DNA of 64,000 nt from Paraspadella gotoi (Eukaryota > Chaetognatha). Under the pieces are notes generated by a model. It saw nothing but the letters and a program-made list of their open reading frames with translations, searched no databases and was not told the origin of the DNA. The stretch lies in NCBI GenBank assembly GCA_051294375.1, contig CM119267.1, positions 5,693,992 to 5,757,991 of the forward strand, read 5' to 3'. Positions 57,602-64,000 of the stretch are shown here, one piece after another. Position 1 is the first letter of the stretch, and each line of letters begins with the position of its first letter. Both the position numbers and the translations under genes were made by a program.

Positions 57602-58014
57602 TTGTAGTTATTTATTGTTTGTTGTCGTTGTTGTTGTCGTTGTCCTCGTTTCGCCTATTCTTGTCAAAACGATTTTTTATGCAAACACAGTTCCATTCCG
57701 AGACGGCGAGAGAAGGAAACGCATGAAAACAAATAAAAAATCAAAGTTTCTCCCTTTTCACCCACTTTTTCCTTTCTTCCTTTCTTCCTTTCTTTCCTTT
57801 CTTCCTTTCTTCCTTTTCTTTCCCCGTTTTGGCCATGTCCCCATTTTGTTTTTCTTTGCACATATTTTTGTGATTACCCCATTCTCGCATTTTCTTAACC
57901 TCCCAAATTAGAACCTAATAGGAAACTAAACGAAACTAAAAGAAAGCATATACAATTATTAAATTGTCTCTAAAAAAAACCTTATTACTCCCAATTAAAT
58001 ATCCAACTAAACCC

Positions 58015-58104
58015 NNNNNNNNNNNNNNNNNNNNNNNNNNNNNNNNNNNNNNNNNNNNNNNNNNNNNNNNNNNNNNNNNNNNNNNNNNNNNNNNNNNNNN
58101 NNNN
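58015..58104. other. Assembly gap (90 N)
   Basis: Run of N, followed by a (GA)n tract at 58128-58158. Confidence 0.95.
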
Positions 58105-58229
58105 GAGGAGAGGGAAGGGAGAAGAACCGCAGAGAGCAGAGAGAGAGAGAGAGAGAGAAGACGGTGGCGCCCGGGATCGCAAGGCCTCAACTTCGAAAAT
58201 ACTAGTACTTTTCGGGTGTGGAAGAGACG

Positions 58230-58830
58230 TTTACCGAAGCTCCTTATTTTTCTTTCTCCTAACTTCGGTGCCTTTTTGTCCTGTTCCTTTTTTATCTTTT
58301 TCCCCCCCTCACTTTTTTTTTAAAATTCGTCCTTTTTTATCCGACACAAAAAAAACCCTGGCATCCAGTATCGGTCTTTCCCATTCGCTTCTATACTCTA
58401 TTTCTCTTTCCTTTTTCCTTTCCTTTCTTTTCCTTTTTTCTTTATCCTCTCCCAGAATTAATCCCCGCTTTCCTTTCGCCTCCTCCGAAGGTCCGCCCGC
58501 TTTTCTTTTTTTTCGGCCTCCGAAATCTTTAATTTCCTTCTTCTTTCCTTTTATCGATTTCCTCCGTTCCTCCTTTTTTTTCTTTTTTCCTCCAGTTTCC
58601 TTCCTCCCTTTTTTTTTCGTCCGTCCAGCCACATCTCACAGTTGATTTTATTTGTTTTCTTTCTTTTTTTTCTTTTGTCTTTTAATCTTTAGCTTTTTCT
58701 CTCTAATGACTTTTCGTTTTACCTTCTCGTGTTTCTCTACCTTAATTTGTTTTTCTTTTTTGTACGTATTTATTGATTTTTCTTCTTATCAGAATATATC
58801 TCCTTTTTGTCTTTCCTGCTCTGAATTTCT
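58230..58830. repeat. Pyrimidine-rich stretch
   Basis: T/C-rich sequence has runs such as TTTTTTTTCTTTT. Open frames rich in Ser, Phe and Leu reflect composition. No gene. Confidence 0.5.
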
Positions 58831-59149
58831 TTAAAAACAATTTTAAATCTGGTGAAATTTTAAAACGCCCCCTCATCCATTAAAAACTTGGAAATTTAAC
58901 TCATTTCAAGCGGAGTAATATACCCAATTTTACCCTACCCCCAACTCATATCTCTTTGCCAAAAAGTTCCCAACATTACCCAACCCGAAAAATATTTCTA
59001 CTCGAAAGAAAATATATAAATTTCTACAACATATATATACATACATATATGGACTTAAAGACTTATAGAGCCTCCATTTTTTCGATAAAGGTTGTCAAAA
59101 ACAAACCAAAAAAAAAAATTCTCACTCGAAAAAAACCCTAACCCCAAGA

Positions 59150-59225
59150 CAATCTTCGCCCAAAAAGCCCTTACCCCAAAAGATCCTCACCCAAAAAGCC
59201 CTTACCCCAAAAAAGCTTCACCCTA
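59150..59225 (+). repeat. Short minisatellite (CCCAAAAAGCCCTTACC)
   Basis: Two and a half copies of a ~29-bp unit containing CCCAAAAAGCCCTTACCCC. Confidence 0.7.
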
Positions 59226-59539
59226 CGAAACCTGTTTCTCCGGAGATAAAATCCCTTCTCTTCTGCGGGCGCGAGATTCCCCAATGCCTCGTCCGATCAT
59301 CCATTCAGCGCCGCCGCCTCCGCCTCCGCCGCCGCCAACGCAACCGTGCCGACGCCGCCGCCGACGCCACCCAAATAAACACGACCCTTTAAAAAAAAAT
59401 AATCATCGTTTCGGCCGAATTAAAAACCTATTACCCGCTACTTTTTTTTTTAATCCTCCTAATTTCCGAGAAATCGCTTTCGCCACCTGCGTAATTTTAA
59501 AAAAAAGTCATACTAATAAGTCTGATTTAGCGATTTAAG

Positions 59540-60090
59540 TATTAATATTATCATTGATCGAGCCATTAGGCTGAATGTCGTTAAGGTCGAGAGTAACCGT
59601 TAAGAAATACGTACTAAAAATTATTGGATTTTCCGTTTTTTGACAACAAAAAAAGAAAGCATTAAAATTTAATCGTGAAAATTATCTACAGCTGTCCGAA
59701 ATCAAAGTAAGGAAATAGGCAAACTACTATGAAATATCGTTCCTTAAATCGGACGGACGCTCGTAAACAAACTCGGAATTTTGCCAATTTTTTGTTGCCC
59801 TCGCTACATTTCAAATTCTAAATATCTAACGACCAAATATACAAAATTTTCAAAGTCGATTTGTGGATCGAAATTGCCTATTGCCGAACGCCGACCGCAT
59901 TATGCTTTTTGCATCGAAAAATAAAATCAATAAAAAATATTTTAAAGTTACTCTTTATAATAAATAAGGAAAGGATTAGACAAACTGAAATAAAAATGAT
60001 TTCTTTCATATCTCTTATATTCTTTTTTTTTTAAACCTTTCTATTTTCGTTTTAGGCTTTTAGTTGGCAAGATTTTTACAATTTTTAAAC
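59540..60090. other. AT-rich gene-free stretch
   Basis: Nothing recognisable between the CCG-rich patch at 59300-59370 and the GGC-rich patch at 60100. Confidence 0.3.
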
Positions 60091-60097
60091 TTTGACG

Positions 60098-60305
60098 ACA
60101 GAATGCGGCGGCTGCGCGGCTGCGCGGCGTCGACAGCTGATGCCGCTGCCGAGACGACCGACTCAGTGGCTTAATGCTATAGCGTAAATGGCGATTTTAG
60201 ACTTAGTGGCAGTAAGCCATAGAAGCGGCGGTGGCAAGGACGCCAGTTAGCGAAGACTGACTTTAAGCCGTTGCTGCGGCGGCAGGCGGCGGCGGCGTCC
60301 GCCGC
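60098..60305. repeat. GC-rich (CGG)-type patches
   Basis: GCGGCGGCTGCGCGGCTGCG near 60100 and GCGGCGGCAGGCGGCGGCGG near 60275 flank a unique ~130 bp. A (CAC)8 run follows at 60413-60438. Confidence 0.6.
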
Positions 60306-60633
60306 CTTTCGTGCTTTCCCCTTCAGTTTCACGCTCCAAAAAGTTTCATTGAAACAAAATTTTTCAAGCAACGAAATCTAAAAATTTATCCCTCGGCCAC
60401 CAGTTTCGAGAAACCACCACCACCACCACCACCACCAGCGCTAAAACCACTTAAGCGTTAGACTTAAAAGTACCGCATAGTCTTATCAATTAGATTACCA
60501 ACAATATCAAGCAATACAATTGGATACGAGAAAAAAAATTATCGCCATTGTTTTTACTCTCATCTGTTTCACCCAACTCTTTGTTTCAATCACCAATAAT
60601 CCCGATTTATTCACTAAAATGCTCCCAACTCCG

Positions 60634-60790
60634 CCGCGACAGCACAGGCAGCCCCAACTCCGACACGACAGCAGCAGCAGCCCCAACTCCGCCGCGACTG
60701 CAACAGCAGCCCCAACTCCTCCGCAACAGCAGCAGCAGCCCCAACTCTGCCGCGACAACAGCAGCAGCCCCAACGGCGCCCGCTGCAGCT
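60634..60790 (+). repeat. ~30-36-bp minisatellite (CAGCCCCAACTCCGCC)
   Basis: Five to six copies of CAGCCCCAACTCCGCCGCGA plus CAG runs. The plus strand is open through the array from an ATG at 60520 whose first residues (IIAIVFTLICFTQLFVSI) are hydrophobic like a signal peptide. That leader makes a secreted repeat protein conceivable, but splice and start evidence are lacking. Confidence 0.55.
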
Positions 60791-61189
60791 CAACCGAAAC
60801 CTCACCTCGCAAAAAAAAACACGTTTATTCGCTAATAAAAGAAAAAAATAGCGGAAGAGGTAAATCCGCTTTTTTCTTTTTCTACTTAATTCCTTCTTTT
60901 TTTTTTCTTTTCTTCTTTCTTCATCTTCACACTTTTTCTTTTTCCACCCCCGCTCCTCCTCTTCCTCCTCCCACCTCCACCCACCATTTTCCCAGAGAGG
61001 AAAGAATAAATGAATCCCTCAGCATCAAAAAATGGATTCTCTACAAATTTTTTTTTTCTCGCGATGAATATATCTGGAAAAAGGGAAAAATAATTTTTTT
61101 GAGTCAAAATATCTGTGTTCAGTGAACGCAGATATTTCGACTGAACTTTAGCGTTCATCGCGAACGTTTTACTTTAAATTCGTACATAT

Positions 61190-61445
61190 TCTTTTTTTTC
61201 CTCTTATTTTTCTCAGTTTCTTTCTTTTTCTTTCTTTTTATAAATTTTTTTCTCCTTTTCATCTTTTTCTTTTTTTTCTCTCTCTTTTTGATTCGTTTTC
61301 TTTTCATTCTTTCTTTTTTCTTCTATTCTTTATTTTATTCCTTCTTTTCTTCTTGCATTTTTTTTTTTAATTCTTTTTCTTTCTCTTTTTCATTCTCCAT
61401 TTTATTTTATTTTCTTCTTTTCTCTTTCCCTCTCCGTGTTCCACC
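61190..61445. repeat. T-rich pyrimidine tract
   Basis: TTTCTTTTTCTTTC-type low-complexity sequence. Confidence 0.8.
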
Positions 61446-61864
61446 CACGTTTCCTTTTTCTCATTAAAATCGTCTCTCAATCCTTCATTATTAAGAATCC
61501 ACAGCAACTCAGAATTCAGGAAAAGGTCAAAAAGAGACTGCAATAAACCATGTGACTTGCTCGCTTGCTGCAAAATCTAACCTTAAAAGAATGTTATGTA
61601 ACCAATGAACCATGTCACATCACTTTAGCTCGAAAGCTAAAATAAAATTTGACAAGAACGGGAATTCCAATGTGTTGCGCCGCAGACTTGACATGACATG
61701 ACAAAAAAACATTTTTTGCCCATGTATTATGACTGCATCGAAATTTTGTCTTTTATTCTTTATAGTTTTAGGAATTCCTAAAGGCGGCCCGAGCAGTCCC
61801 TTAGATTTGAGGTTTTTTCTGTCTTAACAAATGAGCATCTATAGGCAAATTATATACATTTTTA

Positions 61865-61950
61865 ATGTAAGTGGGACAGACCGACGGACCGACAGACCGA
61901 CCGAAAAGTGACTTATAGAGTTGCTCCGCGAGTACTCGCGGCGCAAATAA
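61865..61950 (-). repeat. GTCTGTCCC-tract family copy with 16-bp palindrome
   Basis: On the minus strand: TTTGCGCC, the perfect palindrome CCGCGAGTACTCGCGG, AGCAACTCTATAAGTCAC, TTTTCGG, a TCGGTCTGTCGGTCCGTCGG tract and CTGTCCCACTTACATTAAAA. This is the most complete copy of the family that also forms the start of the globin intron. No flanking exon is recognised. Confidence 0.6.
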
Positions 61951-62635
61951 AAAAGACACTGCGGTGTATAGTATATAAAATTTTTGACCAAAATTTAAGC
62001 TTGATGGAAGCTTATTGTAACTGGCAGACCAAATTACAAAGATAATGAGTTTGTCTTCACTTATTTTGTTCTTTTTCCCTTCCAAATTCTTCCCAACTCC
62101 TGGTCTGTAAATAACTCAATACGTACTCCTCATCCGTACATAAGTCCGTCCGAGCCAAGAGTCCGAAATCCATCCATCTCTCTGTCCGTATTCCCTAAAG
62201 CTCTTGATTTGAGCCGTCCGTTTCCTAACAGACTTCAGTCACCCCTACCCACGAACTTGTTTGCCCCTACCTTTAGTAGCCCTTAAATTATATAACATGA
62301 TTAACTTTTTATTTGCCCGATGTCTTTTTAAACCCTATCGTATTAGATTTACAATATTTTTAAAATATTTTTCTAATTTATATTCTCTTATTCTCCATAG
62401 CGGTACTCATCAAACCGTTGATACTTCACACTCCTAATTCTTTCCAACTCCTTCAATGTTCCAAGATCTTTTCAAAACTATCCCCCCCCCCGCAAACAAA
62501 CTCATTCCTTCCACACGCCTTCAACCTGACCCACTTTCCAGTTCGCCCCCGCCTCTCCCCTTCACCCCAACTCCGCCCCTCGGTTGTCAGTGACCAACGC
62601 ATTTTTCTTTCTCTTTCATTTTTCATTCTCTCGGC
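61951..62635. other. Gene-free stretch
   Basis: The sequence is AT-rich with GTCCGTCCGAGCC and CTGTCCGT phrases near 62140-62190 that faintly recall the GTCC-tract family. No exon. Confidence 0.3.
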
Positions 62636-62639
62636 TCTT

Positions 62640-62641
62640 TC

Positions 62642-62713
<72 letters not shown>

Positions 62714-62806
62714 CTCTCTCATTCAACTCCTTTTTTCCATCTTCCATTCTCTTATCCATCTTTTTTTCTCACTCTTCTCTCTCCGTCTCTCTTCTTCTCT
62801 CTCTTC

Positions 62807-62839
<33 letters not shown>

Positions 62840-62845
62840 TGACTT
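62640..62845. repeat. (CT)n-rich region
   Basis: Long CT runs with TCTTC and CATCTC interruptions. Confidence 0.9.
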
Positions 62846-62933
62846 CTTCTTTCTTTTCGTTCCTTTTATTTTCCCCTCGATTCTCTTTCTTTTTTATCTT
62901 TTTCACTTTTTTTGTGATTCATCTTTGTTTGTT

Positions 62934-63525
62934 GCGATCGAGAGAATCACATGTGATCGAGAGAAAATCATCACGTGATCGAGAGAAATCATATATCTTG
63001 ATGTGATAAATTGAATCAAATTATTAAAAAAATCATCACGTTATCAAAAAAAACTATCCCATGTCGAGAGAATCGATACATGTGATCGAGAGAAGATCAT
63101 CAGTGATCAAGAGAATCATCCATGTCGAGAAAACATCATTTTTTCATGTCGATCGAATAGACAATCATCACCCGGGTGATCACGAAGAACATCATCACAT
63201 GATCGAGAGAAATCATCACGTGATCCAGAGAATCATCACTATGATCGGAATAAATCATCATGGTGATCGGATAGAAATCATTCACGTGAATCAAGAGAAT
63301 CATTCACATGATCGAGAGAAATCATCATGTGATCGAGGAGAAATCATCACGTGATCGAGAGAAATCATATCTTGATCGTGATAAATGATCAAATTATTGA
63401 AAAAAAATCATAACGTTATCAAGAAAACTCATCCCATGATCGAGAGAAATCATCAGGTGATCAAGAGAATCATCACATGATCGAGAGAAATCATCATTTG
63501 ATCGAAATAAATCGTCACGTGATCC
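62934..63525 (+). repeat. ~21-bp satellite with E-box (CACGTGATCGAGAGAAAT)
   Basis: Some 25 imperfect copies of ATCACGTGATCGAGAGAA with variable T/A changes span about 590 bp. Many keep the palindrome CACGTG or ATCACGTGAT. A longer variant, ATATCTTGAT...AAATTATTAAAAAAATC, occurs at 62990-63045 and again at 63367-63410, giving a higher-order period of about 375 bp. Confidence 0.85.
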
Positions 63526-63604
63526 ATCAGTTCACAAGGACGGAGGCAAAGGAGTTTGATGGTTCTGTCCACAGACGAAACTACGTATGAAGACCCAAAT
63601 TTTT

Positions 63605-63662
63605 AGTTGCGCCGCGAGTACTCGCGGAAGCACCCCTCTCCGGTCTTTTTCGGTCGGTCCTA
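63605..63662 (+). repeat. Partial GTCTGTCCC-tract family copy with 16-bp palindrome
   Basis: TTAGTTGCGCCGCGAGTACT and the rest of the palindrome CCGCGAGTACTCGCGG (63613-63628) lead to TCTTTTTCGGTCGGTCC. It shares the 5' end and the CGGTCGGTC start of the tract, but the long GTCTGTCC part is missing. Confidence 0.5.
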
Positions 63663-64000
63663 CGACTCCATCATCTGTTCCAACTTCCTCTTTGTTACAA
63701 TCAAATCTAAACGATACATGGCGCCGCCTTTTGTTTTTAAAGAAATCTGAGTAGCAACAGTTTTATGATTTTTTACGACGATCTGTTTTTTTTTATTTAT
63801 TAAAATCATTAACATTTGTTTTTTTCTTCACCCTACACGAAGGTTTACATCATATCTCCAAGATCTTATCCTATCCCGGAATAATATGATATGATAGAAT
63901 ACTAAAGAGTATGCGGCGCAACACCCCTTGGATAACCGTTCCTTGTTTTTGTTGCACAAAAGTGGTCATCGGTAGTAAACATCGAATCTCCGTCTGGGAT
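63663..64000. other. Gene-free right edge
   Basis: GC-poor sequence with short ATGATATGATA repeats near 63885. Nothing recognisable. Confidence 0.3.

Noticed and set aside
57964-58323. Open frame across the 90-N gap
   Set aside because: Most of its length is N or (GA)n; nothing supports coding.
62934-63525. CRISPR array
   Set aside because: Units are ~21 bp, degenerate and contiguous without unique spacers, and the DNA is eukaryotic.

Overview
This is eukaryotic nuclear DNA, most likely from an invertebrate animal. Coding pieces are split by short spliceosomal introns (about 230-360 bp). A globin with animal-type key residues is present. Most of the window is intergenic DNA packed with (GA)n/(CT)n, (GTC)n/(GAC)n and pyrimidine-rich arrays. 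I see no rRNA, tRNA, operon or prokaryotic signal, and I cannot name the species.

Genes. (1) On the minus strand, about 5156 to 1, is a large gene. A signal-peptide exon joins in phase, across a 233-bp intron, to a long exon. That exon encodes a secreted-side region with a BPI/LBP-like lipid-binding signature, a Cys-rich segment and then many membrane-spanning segments. The reading frame is broken by several single-base shifts. (2) On the minus strand, about 26970-26100, are two exons of a globin with distal and proximal histidines; the junction is phase-matched. (3) On the minus strand, 37187-36689, are the last two exons of a small Cys-rich protein I do not recognise. A few weaker exon or ORF candidates are listed with low confidence.

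Mobile and repeated DNA. A 2.0-kb element at 16081-18084 is flanked by a 9-bp direct repeat, and an apparent empty version of the same site lies near 13.3 kb. An inverted relative of the element lies at 46.37-47.85 kb. The first copy carries a further ~370-bp insert with CCAAT and TATA boxes. Fold-back elements with ~52-bp arms (24.4-25.3 kb, 46.04-46.20 kb) carry a hammerhead-ribozyme-like motif. A short family with a GTCTGTCCC-type tract and a terminal palindrome occurs at 8.1, 26.7, 61.9 and 63.6 kb. At 26.7 kb it supplies the 5' part of the globin intron, which suggests an introner-like intron. The right end holds a ~21-bp E-box satellite.

Assembly state. Much of 12.2-14.8 kb and 27.4-36.4 kb reads like uncorrected long-read sequence: insertion-rich, noisy second copies of neighbouring clean sequence, in inverted or direct orientation, next to 25-N gaps. 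The 27.44-35.09 kb block is a noisy direct copy of 20.62-27.28 kb. The 35.13-36.35 kb block is a noisy inverted copy of 36.48-37.54 kb. The 12.2-14.8 kb block is a noisy inverted copy of 14.87-19.08 kb. Apparent gene duplicates in these blocks should not be counted as extra genes.
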